Source: Butyrivibrio proteoclasticus B316
GTDB lineage: Bacteria > Bacillota > Clostridia > Lachnospirales > Lachnospiraceae
Reading direction: 5' to 3'
NCBI RefSeq assembly: GCF_000145035.1
Contig: NC_014387.1
Span: 464,441-528,440 of the forward strand
DNA length: 64,000 bases
Shown here piece after piece: positions 17,117 through 25,778 of this stretch (positions are counted from its first letter, which is position 1; every line of letters begins with the position of its first letter). The notes beneath the pieces are model-generated. The model searched no databases. It was not told the DNA's origin and saw only the letters and a list, made by a program, of their open reading frames with translations. Position numbers and translations under genes: made by a program.

Positions 17117-19000
17117 ATGTGCGGAATTGCTGGATTCTACAATAACAAAATAAATAGAGCTGAAGTAATAAAGAAGATGACAGATCGAATGGTCCACAGA
17201 GGACCTGATGCCCAAGGACACTGGCTTGATGAGCAGTCTGGATGGACGCTGGGGCATAGGAGATTATCAATACTGGACCTTAGTGAGTCTGGGGCGCAGC
17301 CCATGGTATCTCACTCTGGAAGGCTTGTTATATCCTATAATGGCGAGATCTATAATGTAAAAGAGCTAAAGAATAAGCTGATAAATGATGCTGCTATTAG
17401 CAACACTAGCGTTTCTTTCCGTGGTACATCTGATACTGAGGTGCTCCTCGAGGGAATAGAGTGCTATGGTATCAAAGAAACCTTGAAAATCTGTAAGGGC
17501 ATGTTTGCAATTGCTGTTTATGACAGAGAAAAAAAGACCTTGCAGCTATCCAGGGACAGAGTAGGCGAGAAGCCTCTTTACTACGGAAGAGTACAGGCAG
17601 AGGGCGGAGAATCCTTTTTTGCCTTTGCATCCGATATAGCATTATTCAAGGAAATACCGGGATTTAGGAATGAGATGAACATGGATGCATTGTCTTATTA
17701 CATGCTCCATAGCTACATTCCTGCACCAATGTCAATTTATCAGGGAATCAATAAGCTGATGCCAGGTACAATCCTGACATTACGAAATCCAGATTCTGAG
17801 CCAGAGATAGAGCAGTACTGGTCCATGGTAGATGCTGCTAAGGTTGGTCAGAACAATCTTTTTACAGGTTCAGAGGAAGAGGCTACGAAGGAACTGGAGA
17901 GGCTCCTTAGAAGCTCTATTTCAGATCAGATGATTGCAGATGTTCCTCTGGGAGCGTTTCTGTCTGGAGGAATTGATAGTGCTACGATAGTGTCTCTTAT
18001 GCAGGATGTTTCAGATCAGAAGATCAAGACTTTCACCATTGGATTTGATAATCCTAAATATAACGAGGCTGATTATGCCAGAGATATCTCTAACCATTTA
18101 GGTACAGATCACACAGAGATGATCATCTCGGAAAAAGAGATGCAGGAAGCAATTCCGCAAATGGGATACTATTTCTCTGAGCCATTTGGCGATGCTTCAA
18201 TGATTCCAACTTACTTTGTCAGCAAGATAGCAAGACAGAAGGTTACAGTTTCCCTAAGCGGAGATGCGGGTGATGAGCTGTTCTGTGGCTATGAAGGCTA
18301 TTGGAAGTGCGATGGATTCTGGGATAAGATAAACAAAATCCCTATGGGGTTAAGATACGCCGGGGCAGCAGTTCTTTCTCCTTTTGATAGTATCAGCAAT
18401 CCTAAACTTCACAGGATAATAGGAACACTCCAGGCGCAGAATATATGCCAGTTAAAGGATGTAATCTTTGACAGGAAGCATGTTGGACTTGAAAAGGTGG
18501 TAACAGGTAGTGACCTTAAAAACCAGTTACAAAGTATCCTTTCTGACAAAGTCTCAGACATGGAGCTCTACGATATGCTCTTTTACCATCCTGACGACAT
18601 TCTGGTTAAGGTTGACCGTGCCGGAATGGCAGTGTCTCTTGAGAACAGAGTGCCAATGCTGGATAGAGATGTCATTGAGTTTGCATGGAGAATTCCAACT
18701 CAGTATAAATACAGCGATGGAGTCAGCAAGCGTGTTCTGAGAAACATCTTGTACAAGTATGTTCCTCAGGAAATGATGGAGAGGCCTAAACAGGGCTTTG
18801 CTGTTCCACTTGAGAAGTGGCTTAAGGAAGGTCAGACAAGAGAGTGGGCGCAGGAAATGATTGATAACAGTAAGCTCATTCGTGATGGAATACTGGATGG
18901 TAAGATTGTCAGATATTGTTGGAATCATATAGCCGAGAATCCAGGCTACACCAAGCTTGTATGGAACATGCTTATGGCAGAGCAGTGGTATCGCGGTTGA
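17117..19000 (+). CDS. asnB: Asparagine synthase-like glutamine amidotransferase
   Basis: A 627-residue two-domain enzyme. The mature N-terminus is Cys2 (MCGIAGFYNN), the glutaminase nucleophile, followed by MVHRGPDAQG, LGHRRLSILDLS and YNGEIYN. The synthetase domain has the ATP-pyrophosphatase loop SGGIDS at residue 283 onward and VSLSGDAGDELFCGY. Known family members make asparagine; those inside O-antigen and capsule loci, such as WbpS-type enzymes, are thought to amidate uronic acid carboxyls on sugars. Both are possible here; the UDP-GlcNAc(3NAc)A pathway in the window gives a fitting substrate. A second copy begins at 63205. Followed by FdtA-like gene after 47 bases. Confidence 0.92.
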   Translation: MCGIAGFYNNKINRAEVIKKMTDRMVHRGPDAQGHWLDEQSGWTLGHRRLSILDLSESGAQPMVSHSGRLVISYNGEIYNVKELKNKLINDAAISNTSVSFRGTSDTEVLLEGIECYGIKETLKICKGMFAIAVYDREKKTLQLSRDRVGEKPLYYGRVQAEGGESFFAFASDIALFKEIPGFRNEMNMDALSYYMLHSYIPAPMSIYQGINKLMPGTILTLRNPDSEPEIEQYWSMVDAAKVGQNNLFTGSEEEATKELERLLRSSISDQMIADVPLGAFLSGGIDSATIVSLMQDVSDQKIKTFTIGFDNPKYNEADYARDISNHLGTDHTEMIISEKEMQEAIPQMGYYFSEPFGDASMIPTYFVSKIARQKVTVSLSGDAGDELFCGYEGYWKCDGFWDKINKIPMGLRYAGAAVLSPFDSISNPKLHRIIGTLQAQNICQLKDVIFDRKHVGLEKVVTGSDLKNQLQSILSDKVSDMELYDMLFYHPDDILVKVDRAGMAVSLENRVPMLDRDVIEFAWRIPTQYKYSDGVSKRVLRNILYKYVPQEMMERPKQGFAVPLEKWLKEGQTREWAQEMIDNSKLIRDGILDGKIVRYCWNHIAENPGYTKLVWNMLMAEQWYRG

Positions 19001-19047
19001 GCATAGCCTATAAACATGCTAAAATACTAGTCGGAGGATGATTGAAG

Positions 19048-19473
19048 ATGCAGGTTGTTAAGTATATGTTCCAGCCACACGGCGATGACAGAGGTCAGCT
19101 TGTGGCGCTTGAGGAATTTAAGGATATACCATTTCAGATAAAAAGGGTTTATTACATGTACGATACAGTTTCTGGTGTTGTAAGAGGCAAACACGCGCAC
19201 AAGAAGTTGGAGCAGATTCTCGTATGTATTCATGGAAGCTGCAAGATCAAGCTTGATAATGGTTCAGAGACCAAGGTGGTTCCTTTGGAGAAGCCTTACG
19301 AGGGATTGTATATCTCAAATGACATGTGGCGAGAGATGTACGATTTCTCACCAGATGCAGTACTCATGGTACTTGCATCAGAACTCTATGATGAGAGCGA
19401 CTATATCAGAGATTATGATGAGTTCCTTGCCATGACTAGACAGAAAATTGAGGTTGGGAAACAGGAAAAATGA
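19048..19473 (+). CDS. fdtA: FdtA-like dTDP-6-deoxy-4-keto-hexose 3,4-ketoisomerase
   Basis: A 141-residue cupin of the WxcM/FdtA group. FQPHGDDRGQLVALEE near the start and GVVRGKHAHKKLEQIL with His49-x-His51 are the family hallmarks; the histidines act in the double-bond shift between C3 and C4 of a dTDP-4-keto sugar. The product is the substrate of an FdtB/QdtB aminotransferase, and such a gene lies at 7003. ATG 19048 is chosen over TTG 19042 because GGAGG sits 10 bases before it, against 4. Whether the galacto (Fuc3N) or gluco (Qui3N) form is made cannot be settled by eye. Confidence 0.88.
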   Translation: MQVVKYMFQPHGDDRGQLVALEEFKDIPFQIKRVYYMYDTVSGVVRGKHAHKKLEQILVCIHGSCKIKLDNGSETKVVPLEKPYEGLYISNDMWREMYDFSPDAVLMVLASELYDESDYIRDYDEFLAMTRQKIEVGKQEK

Positions 19474-19476
19474 ACT

Positions 19477-19504
19477 TTAATTGCACACAATTAACAAGTA
19501 TAAT
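19477..19504 (+). promoter_or_regulatory. Palindrome and -10 element upstream of a terminator
   Basis: TTAATTG (19477-19483), CACA, CAATTAA (19488-19494) is a perfect interrupted palindrome, and TATAAT follows at 19499-19504. There is no standard -35, so the palindrome may be an operator occupying that place. A terminator starts only 6 bases downstream, which would stop any transcript from here almost at once unless it is controlled. Confidence 0.4.
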
Positions 19505-19509
19505 AAAGA

Positions 19510-19540
19510 GAGGGTTATGTTCTTCATAACCTTCTTTTTT
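19510..19540 (+). terminator. Rho-independent terminator after asnB-fdtA unit
   Basis: GAGGGTTATG and CATAACCTTC form a 10-bp stem with one G-U pair and a TTCTT loop, followed by six Ts. It ends the asnB-fdtA unit or attenuates a leader to rubrerythrin. Confidence 0.9.
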
Positions 19541-19587
19541 ATGACACTATAAAATATTACATACAAGAATAGGAAGGAGAAACATCA

Positions 19588-20151
19588 ATGGCAGAGAACA
19601 AATGGAGATGTAGAGCAGAGGATTTAAAGGGAACCGAGACAGAGAAGAACCTCCTGGCAGCATTCGCTGGTGAGTCAGAGGCAAGAAACAAATATACTTT
19701 CTTTGCGTCTAAGGCCAAGAAAGAGGGCTATGTTCAGATCTCTAATATATTTGCAGAGACAGCAGCTAATGAAAAAGAGCACGCTGAGATCTGGTATAAG
19801 ATTCTCTCTGGAATCGGAACAACAGTAGATTGCCTCAAGGATGCAGCTGATGGCGAGGCTTACGAGTGGAAAGAGATGTATCCATCTTTTGCTAAAAAGG
19901 CAAGAGAAGAAGGCTTTGATGAGATTGCAGAGCTCTTCGAGGGCGTAGCAGCCATAGAAAAAGAGCATGAAGAGCGCTATAGAAAGCTCCTCAAAAATGT
20001 AGAGGATAAGCTTGTATTCTCAAGAGATGGTGACTGCGTATGGCAGTGCAGTAACTGTGGTCACATCGTAGTTGGCAAGCAGGCTCCAGAAGTTTGCCCA
20101 GTTTGCAATCACCCACAGGCATACTTCCAGCTCAAGGCTGAGAATTATTGA
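19588..20151 (+). CDS. Rubrerythrin
   Basis: A 187-residue non-haem iron peroxidase. The four-helix domain has the diiron ligand segments [20 protein letters not shown] and IEKEHEERY. The C-terminal rubredoxin-like domain has CSNCG and CPVCN, holding one Fe(Cys)4 centre. Rubrerythrins reduce hydrogen peroxide to water in anaerobes with electrons from rubredoxin; a separate rubredoxin is 4 kb upstream. AGGAAGGAG precedes the ATG. The gene lies between a terminator and an extended -10 promoter, so it is probably a single-gene unit. The first helix begins after a [11 protein letters not shown] sequence common to the family. Confidence 0.97.
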   Translation: MAENKWRCRAEDLKGTETEKNLLAAFAGESEARNKYTFFASKAKKEGYVQISNIFAETAANEKEHAEIWYKILSGIGTTVDCLKDAADGEAYEWKEMYPSFAKKAREEGFDEIAELFEGVAAIEKEHEERYRKLLKNVEDKLVFSRDGDCVWQCSNCGHIVVGKQAPEVCPVCNHPQAYFQLKAENY

Positions 20152-20173
20152 TATCACAGCAATTATCAAGGCA

Positions 20174-20182
20174 TGTTATAAT
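20174..20182 (+). promoter_or_regulatory. Extended -10 promoter before flavoprotein-rubredoxin gene
   Basis: TATAAT at 20177-20182 is preceded by TGT, giving an extended -10 element. No -35 at a good distance is seen. It is about 40 bases before the gene at 20222 and resembles the rubredoxin promoter at 15405. Confidence 0.5.
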
Positions 20183-20221
20183 TAGAACTAGTAATTGATT
20201 AAATGAAAGGATGGAGCGAGC

Positions 20222-20854
20222 ATGGATACTAAGGCAATGTACAAATTATCGTATGGTTTATTTGTGTGTACCGCAGTCAGAGGCGACAAGAAGAACGGTT
20301 GTATCACCAACACCGCGATTCAGGTGGCATCTGATCCCAACAGAATTTCTATTGCTATCAACAAGGCCAATTACACTCATGACATGATCAAAGATACCGG
20401 CCTTTGCAATATTTCTGTCCTCAGCACAGAGGCTTCTTTTGACATCTTAAAGCATTTTGGGTTCCAGTCAGGCAGAGATGTGGATAAGTTCGCTCCTGAT
20501 TTTCCTGCGGATTCTTATGCTATAGCTGAGAATGGAATCCCATATATCAAGCTAGGAACAAATGCATACTTTTCTCTCAAGGTAGAAAAAGAGGTAGACC
20601 TTGGATCACACACTCTCTTTATCTGCGAGCCAACTGAGATGGTTGTGCTATCTGATGTTTCATCATGTACCTATGAATATTATCAGAACAACATCAAGCC
20701 CAAGCCACAGCCTGTTGGCACAACTCCTAAGGGTGAGACCATCTGGAAGTGCCTTATCTGCGGCTATGAGTATGTGGGTGAAGAGATGCCTGACGATTTC
20801 ATCTGCCCTATCTGTAAGCATGGCAAGGATGATTTCGAGAAAATAATAAGATAA
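20222..20854 (+). CDS. Flavin reductase-rubredoxin fusion (Hrb-like, high-molecular-weight rubredoxin)
   Basis: A 210-residue fusion. Residues about 1-150 are a flavin reductase-like FMN-binding domain (GLFVCTAVRGDKKNGCITNTAIQV is its usual opening). Residues about 170-210 are a rubredoxin domain with CLICGYEY and CPICKHGKDDF. This is the layout of Moorella Hrb, which passes NAD(P)H electrons to flavodiiron oxygen or NO reductases. AAAGGATGGAGCG precedes the ATG. With rubredoxin and rubrerythrin nearby, it forms a dispersed oxygen-defence set. The next gene, a membrane protein, starts only 18 bases after its stop, so the two share a transcript despite unrelated jobs. Confidence 0.93.
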   Translation: MDTKAMYKLSYGLFVCTAVRGDKKNGCITNTAIQVASDPNRISIAINKANYTHDMIKDTGLCNISVLSTEASFDILKHFGFQSGRDVDKFAPDFPADSYAIAENGIPYIKLGTNAYFSLKVEKEVDLGSHTLFICEPTEMVVLSDVSSCTYEYYQNNIKPKPQPVGTTPKGETIWKCLICGYEYVGEEMPDDFICPICKHGKDDFEKIIR

Positions 20855-20872
20855 AACACGGAGTAGCTTAAC

Positions 20873-22192
20873 TTGAGTAGTGCTAAGAAAAACACACTAA
20901 AACTAATACTTGTAAATATCCTATGGGGATGCATTATCGCATTTTTAGCGTACAGAATGCCATCCTTCGTCGATGATTATCAGCATCAGACATCATTTGC
21001 AGATGGCAGTAGGATTGTGAGTGTTGCGCAGATATTCCCATCGGTTGCCACCTATTACATGACCTGGGGCGGTAGAGCGATTTCAATGTTTTTCATTCAG
21101 CTCATGCTGATGCTTCCCAAGATGGTTTTCGTGGTGGTCAATGCGCTTATCTACATAGCTGTTGCCAATGTCATTCACCAGTATGCGCTTGCTTTCCATA
21201 ACAAGATGGTTAAAGAAAAAGTGGCAGCAGGTGATGTGTCTATGATCGCAAGTATAATCGAGATATCTGCAATTTATCTCGTGCTGTGGTTTTTTATGCC
21301 AGACTTTTCAGAAGTTGTCACCTGGATCACAGGAACAGTCACATACCTGTGGACTAACCTGATCATTCTGATATTTGGGATCATGTACTACAAAGCGTAT
21401 TGTGACGTCTCAGGAAAAAGAGATAATGTTGAGTACAAGGATGCTAGCAAGAGCGTAGCTAGTGTGGTCTCATCAATAATTGCATATATAGTGCTGGGCT
21501 TCCTATCAGGTCTCTCCAATGAAGCTGGAGCCTGCACTATATTATTTGCGCTTATGCTTTTTTTTAACTATATGGTTATAAAAAAACACAGAACCGAGAT
21601 TTATCAGATTCTTGGAGCGATTTCCTGCGCTGCAGGAGCAGCATTTTTGATACTTGCACCAGGAAACTCAACAAGGACAGCAGCTGCAAACGCAGAATCT
21701 AATAACATCATTAGGAATTATATTTTTAGAATTGGAAGAGAGTCTTTTTACACACTCATGTTTTTGATGATACCATTTGCAATAGCCTTGGGACATACAG
21801 TATACAGACATTACAAGCAGGTTAATACAGAATCTGCTTCAACCAGGGGAAAGATAAACATCCCGGAGGAGGCACTATTTTATTTACTTGCGTTTGTCAG
21901 CGTATACGTTATGACCTTTGCAGCAGGTTTTGCCAACAGAATTTTCCAGTTGCCGCTTCTTCTTATCTGTATCGGCTTTGCATCATCACTTGCGATGATA
22001 ATCAGATCAGAAGGTGCTCTGGCTCTTAGAAAAGGCATAGCAGCAGTTCTGGTTGCCCTTAGTATTATGGCTCTCTTCGAGGTAATTGCTGGAACTATCT
22101 ACTCAGCAAGCCGAGACTCTTTTTATGACAGACAGACAATCTACTACCACATCTATGACACTGAGGGTGTTCTTTCCGGAAATGGAATGTAG
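20873..22192 (+). CDS. DUF6056-like multispanning membrane protein
   Basis: A 439-residue protein with about eleven hydrophobic helices. After helix one there is an acidic FVDDYQHQ loop and then YYMTWGGRAISMFF, similar in pattern to the gene at 12713, so both probably belong to the DUF6056-type GT-C-like group. It starts with TTG nine bases after GGAG. The protein is shorter than its relative at 12713 and lacks the C-terminal polar extension. A role in moving or attaching sugars outside the membrane is inferred only from family and setting. Confidence 0.68.
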   Translation: MSSAKKNTLKLILVNILWGCIIAFLAYRMPSFVDDYQHQTSFADGSRIVSVAQIFPSVATYYMTWGGRAISMFFIQLMLMLPKMVFVVVNALIYIAVANVIHQYALAFHNKMVKEKVAAGDVSMIASIIEISAIYLVLWFFMPDFSEVVTWITGTVTYLWTNLIILIFGIMYYKAYCDVSGKRDNVEYKDASKSVASVVSSIIAYIVLGFLSGLSNEAGACTILFALMLFFNYMVIKKHRTEIYQILGAISCAAGAAFLILAPGNSTRTAAANAESNNIIRNYIFRIGRESFYTLMFLMIPFAIALGHTVYRHYKQVNTESASTRGKINIPEEALFYLLAFVSVYVMTFAAGFANRIFQLPLLLICIGFASSLAMIIRSEGALALRKGIAAVLVALSIMALFEVIAGTIYSASRDSFYDRQTIYYHIYDTEGVLSGNGM

Positions 22193-22301
22193 AAGGTGTA
22201 ATGTTTTTAAAATTATTCGCATATAACGGATAAAACTATTTTATGCACGTATAATGCATTATTGGTAATTTATGGCATTATATGAGGGTTGAATAAGAAG
22301 A
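22193..22301 (+). promoter_or_regulatory. Intergenic region with 12-bp palindrome over a -10 box
   Basis: TATAAT occurs at 22250-22255, inside the perfect palindrome ATAATGCATTAT (22251-22262). CATATAA near 22220 and TTATATG near 22278 form a wider inverted pair around it. No clear -35 exists. It is a likely promoter and possible operator for the GT4 at 22302. Confidence 0.4.
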
Positions 22302-23471
22302 ATGAATGATAATAGCTACATTTTGGAGGTGTCATGGGGATGCCCGTCAGAGAAATATCCTATAAATGGCCTCTTTCAGTTTGACCAAGCTAGGGCCCTT
22401 CATAGTATTGGGGAAAAGATAGTATTTTTGGCCCTTGATATGAGATCATTTAGGAGATTTCGTAAGTGGGGCTATAACAGATTTGAGAAGGCAGGAATTC
22501 CTGTCATCGAATATAATTTTCCATGGGGGCCTTTTTCCCCGCAGCTCAAATACCAAGCTCAGGACTTCTCTTTTAAAAGAGCAATCAAGAAAATAGAAAA
22601 AGAATTTGGAGTACCGCGCTGCGTACATGTGCACTGTTGTCAGCAGGCAATATCGGTGACGAGCTACTGCGAAAAGAAAAGCATTCCATACATTGTAACT
22701 GAGCATATCACTCCTCTTAACGAGGGAGATGCTATAGAAAAGAGAAAAGAAAAGGCTCTTAAAGGTGCCAGAACTGTTATAGCAGTTAGCAACGCGCTTG
22801 CAAGAGATGTTATGAGAAACTACGGCGCAGATAGCGTCGTAATCCCTAATATCGTGGATCTTAGAGAATTTAAGTACAGTGATACAAAGCCCAGGCAGCA
22901 GGATTTAGGCTCACAGAAAATTAATACATTTGAATTCTTATCCGCAGCTAGTGCTAATCATGGAAAGGGCTTTGATATCCTTGTTAAGGCATATGCTAAG
23001 TTCATAGGCGAAACCTCTGCTAAGACTCATCTTACAATTATGGGCGATGGCCCAGAACTTCCCATTATCCAAGATTTGGCTCTAGAGCTTGGAATCACCG
23101 ATAACATCACTTTTACTGGTTCCTATGTGAGAAAAGAGTTTGCAGATAACCTGACAAGGAGTGACTGCTTCGTCCTTGCGAGTAGATCTGAAACCTTTGG
23201 TATTGTTTATATTGAGGCGCTTGCAACCGGGATTCCGGTCATAGCAACTAAATGTGGTGGACCAGAAGACTTTGTGGATAGTACAAACGGTATTCTTGTG
23301 CCAGTCGATGACGTGGATGCCCTTGCTATAGCTATGAAGGAAATGCTAAAAGACTATGAAAGCAATGCGAGTAGATTTAGTAGTGAGCATATGAAATTTG
23401 TATCAGAGAAATGCAAAGAAAAATTTGCACCAGAAGCAGTAGCTAATGAAATAGCATCTAAACTGATATAA
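22302..23471 (+). CDS. GT4 glycosyltransferase
   Basis: A 389-residue GT4. The N-terminal domain includes GLFQFDQARALHSIG and HVHCCQQAISVTSYC; the C-terminal domain has FLSAASANHGKGFDILVKAY, MGDGPELP and RSETFGIVYIEALATGIPVIATKCGG, where Glu residues of the EX7E motif bind the nucleotide sugar. There is no ribosome site of full strength before the ATG (GAATAAGAAGA). A terminator follows 6 bases after the stop, so this gene is transcribed alone or closes the unit from 20222. Sugar specificity unknown. Confidence 0.88.
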   Translation: MNDNSYILEVSWGCPSEKYPINGLFQFDQARALHSIGEKIVFLALDMRSFRRFRKWGYNRFEKAGIPVIEYNFPWGPFSPQLKYQAQDFSFKRAIKKIEKEFGVPRCVHVHCCQQAISVTSYCEKKSIPYIVTEHITPLNEGDAIEKRKEKALKGARTVIAVSNALARDVMRNYGADSVVIPNIVDLREFKYSDTKPRQQDLGSQKINTFEFLSAASANHGKGFDILVKAYAKFIGETSAKTHLTIMGDGPELPIIQDLALELGITDNITFTGSYVRKEFADNLTRSDCFVLASRSETFGIVYIEALATGIPVIATKCGGPEDFVDSTNGILVPVDDVDALAIAMKEMLKDYESNASRFSSEHMKFVSEKCKEKFAPEAVANEIASKLI

Positions 23472-23476
23472 ATTAT

Positions 23477-23521
23477 AAAACGCCCAGTCAGATAGCTTGT
23501 AGTTATCTGGCAGGGCGTTTT
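23477..23521 (+). terminator. Rho-independent terminator after GT4
   Basis: AAAACGCCC at 23477 pairs with GGGCGTTTT ending at 23521; the inner part CAGATA/TATCTG extends the stem to about 18 bp with one mismatch and one G-T pair. The A and T flanks make it usable on either strand. Confidence 0.9.
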
Positions 23522-23949
23522 ATATAAAAAACAGTATTTTGATATTTTTAATGCGTGTTACCACAGAATCAATACCGTTTCGCGAGATTTGGGGCAGGGG
23601 CAAAACGAGGTATTGGGGTAACGACTGCTTACGACAAATATATTTGTCGCTACAACGTTTAAATAAAATACTGTATTTTGTATTTTTGTGCAAGTCAAAA
23701 CAATGCCAAAATTATGAACAATATGTGAAAAATGATAATTAATAACACGGTATTATGAAAATGTGAAATTTTGTTTTGAAATAAATGGTAAATAAAAGGT
23801 GGAACGCCACGTGAATCTGTGGGGGTGTGGAACAATAGTTGTTTGGAAACTATAATATAAAAAAGTATCCTATCATGTAATTATCTAAAATGGAAGTGGA
23901 AATTAAACCATAGTATAATAGGAACGAAAATAAAAATGGAGCGATAAAT
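23522..23949 (+). other. 428-base intergenic region with structured elements and promoter
   Basis: No gene is visible. Base 23557-23622 can fold as an imperfect long hairpin: GTTACC with GGTAAC, CAATACC with GGTATTG and GTTT with AAAC pair in order. It is followed by the perfect 18-bp palindrome CGACAAATATATTTGTCG (23632-23649). Further on GTGGAACGCCAC forms a small stem before a G-rich run near 23819-23830. TATAAT at 23914-23919 is a plausible -10 with a weak -35 (TGGAAG, 17 bases upstream), about 30 bases before the next gene. This may be a leader RNA, protein-binding region or decayed sequence; it matches no riboswitch class that I recognise. Confidence 0.5.
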
Positions 23950-25242
23950 ATGAGAATACTGCTTGTACTAGACAATTTATCATCTAGCTGTGGCGCAAAT
24001 GTCGGTATAATCTATGAGCTTACCAAGACATGGCTTGCTTACGGAAATGAAGTATATTGCCTGGCTAGAGAAGATAAATTCCATGAACTAGATCGAGAAA
24101 AAGAGACTACCCTGAGCGGTGTATGGACATTCAAAGTTCTCGAGGATGACGTGCTCAACGGTGTTACCAAAAGTGATAGGTGGATCAATGCTTCGTCACT
24201 TGGTAAAGCTTTTTTTGCAGCATCACATCTGTCATTTTTGCAAAAGCTAGTAGATAAGAAGTATTTTGAATCATCTGAGATCAGAAATGAGTATAAGAGA
24301 CAGATTGAGACTGTGTGTGCAGAGGATAACTTTGATGCAGTAATTGCTGTAACAGAGCCATTTTATATTGCAGAAGCACTAGCTAATGCAAATATTGGCA
24401 ACGACAAATACGTCATAATGATGGATCCATATACCAATAATCCATCTACAACGCAGAGATTAAAAGATAAGCATTTGCAAAAAGAATTGAACGTATTTGA
24501 AGCAGCCCAGAAGGTATTCGCGCTAGATTTTGTAGGCAATGACATGGACTACCTGCCCGCTGAATTAAAACAGAAAGTAGTAACCTTCCGTGTGCCAAAA
24601 GTTCAGAAGTTGGATATGAAGACAGCAACTGCAAGTGAGCATTCTTTAAAGCCAAACATAGAAAAGATACAAGAATTTACAGATGCTACTACTAAGATTA
24701 TCTTCGTTTACGTGGGCCAGTTATATGACGATATCAGAAATCCAGAACTTATGCTGAAGCTATTCACTAAGCTTCCTGAGAACTATGTTCTCAACTTGTA
24801 CGGAGGCGGATCTGAGAAAACTCTAGCTAGATACAAAGAAATATTGGGAGATAGACTCATCCTTCATGGATGGGTAAGCTCATCAGAATCTATCAAGGCT
24901 CAGAAGGAAGCTGATGTACTCATTAATCTAAATAACAATATCAAGAACATGCTGCCTTCAAAGCTCATTGAGTATATCAACACAGGTAAGCCTATTCTGA
25001 ATATATGTCAGATTCCTAATTGCCCATCGTTTCCATATATGGAACGATACCCTATGGCACTTAGCGCATCACCTGATCAGAATATAGATGATATTGCAAG
25101 GAATTTGAAAGAGTTTGCTCAGAAATATAAAGGTCAAACAGTGGACCATAGCCAGATAGAGGAACTGTATGCTGATTGCATTAGCGAAAACGTGGCAAAC
25201 ATGATCCTGAAAACTATAGAAAAACGAGGCATAACACAATGA
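23950..25242 (+). CDS. GT4-like glycosyltransferase
   Basis: A 430-residue protein with a GT-B arrangement. The start MRILLVLDNLSSSCGANVGIIYEL and the later IFVYVGQLYDDIRNPELMLKLF, LNLYGGG, HGWVSS and MLPSKLIEYINTGKPILNI follow the order of GT4-type enzymes, but the usual EX7E segment is weak and the middle linker is long. The acceptor domain contains YVIMMDPYTNNPS. It ends in ATGA shared with the GNAT gene, so the two are coupled. It begins about 30 bases after a TATAAT box. Donor and acceptor are unknown. Confidence 0.75.
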   Translation: MRILLVLDNLSSSCGANVGIIYELTKTWLAYGNEVYCLAREDKFHELDREKETTLSGVWTFKVLEDDVLNGVTKSDRWINASSLGKAFFAASHLSFLQKLVDKKYFESSEIRNEYKRQIETVCAEDNFDAVIAVTEPFYIAEALANANIGNDKYVIMMDPYTNNPSTTQRLKDKHLQKELNVFEAAQKVFALDFVGNDMDYLPAELKQKVVTFRVPKVQKLDMKTATASEHSLKPNIEKIQEFTDATTKIIFVYVGQLYDDIRNPELMLKLFTKLPENYVLNLYGGGSEKTLARYKEILGDRLILHGWVSSSESIKAQKEADVLINLNNNIKNMLPSKLIEYINTGKPILNICQIPNCPSFPYMERYPMALSASPDQNIDDIARNLKEFAQKYKGQTVDHSQIEELYADCISENVANMILKTIEKRGITQ

Positions 25243-25778
25243 AACTTCGCTCATTACAATTACAAGACGCTCCACTCATGCTTGAATGGATGCATGACGA
25301 CTCTGTCGTCCATGACCTTCACAGAAACTTCTCCAAGCTCACATTAGAGGATTGTGAGAACTTTATCAGGAAAAGCCTGGAAAGTCAGAATCAGAACCTT
25401 CACCTTGCTATAGCAGATGACGATACTGATGAATATATGGGCACAATAAGCCTCAAGAATATTAATAAAGAGAATAAGTCAGCTGAATTCGGCATCACAA
25501 TCAGAAAGGCAGCTATGGGTAAAGACTATTCTAGGGCAGCGATGGCTGCAATTCTCGATAAAGCTACCACAGAACTTGGAATTACCAAAGTATATTGGTG
25601 TGTTGATCCAGTTAATCAGAGAGCTCTACGCTTCTATGACAAGAATGCTTATAAACGTATCCAGCTTCAGAACGAACAAGATTTATATACTTTGGTAAAA
25701 GAATCTGATGACTACAGCCAAAGTGACATGGACAGATATGTATGGTTTTTGTACCAGAAGACAGGATTGAACAAATAA
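25239..25778 (+). CDS. GNAT-family N-acetyltransferase
   Basis: A 179-residue GNAT of the RimJ/RimL-like group. It opens with MKLRSLQLQDAPLMLEWMHD, has MGTISLKNINKENKSAEFGI as the central strands, and RKAAMGKDYSRAAMAAIL in the place of the acetyl-CoA pyrophosphate loop, which is less glycine-rich than the consensus. CVDPVNQRALRFYDKNAYKRI is the usual C-terminal signature. It overlaps the GT4 before it by 4 bases and the acyltransferase after it by 1 base. In this company it may acetylate an amino sugar, such as the product of a DegT aminotransferase. Confidence 0.88.
   Translation: MKLRSLQLQDAPLMLEWMHDDSVVHDLHRNFSKLTLEDCENFIRKSLESQNQNLHLAIADDDTDEYMGTISLKNINKENKSAEFGITIRKAAMGKDYSRAAMAAILDKATTELGITKVYWCVDPVNQRALRFYDKNAYKRIQLQNEQDLYTLVKESDDYSQSDMDRYVWFLYQKTGLNK

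Noticed and set aside
23632..23649. 18-bp palindrome as phage attachment site
   Set aside because: There is no integrase, tRNA or second copy in the window to support recombination at this place.
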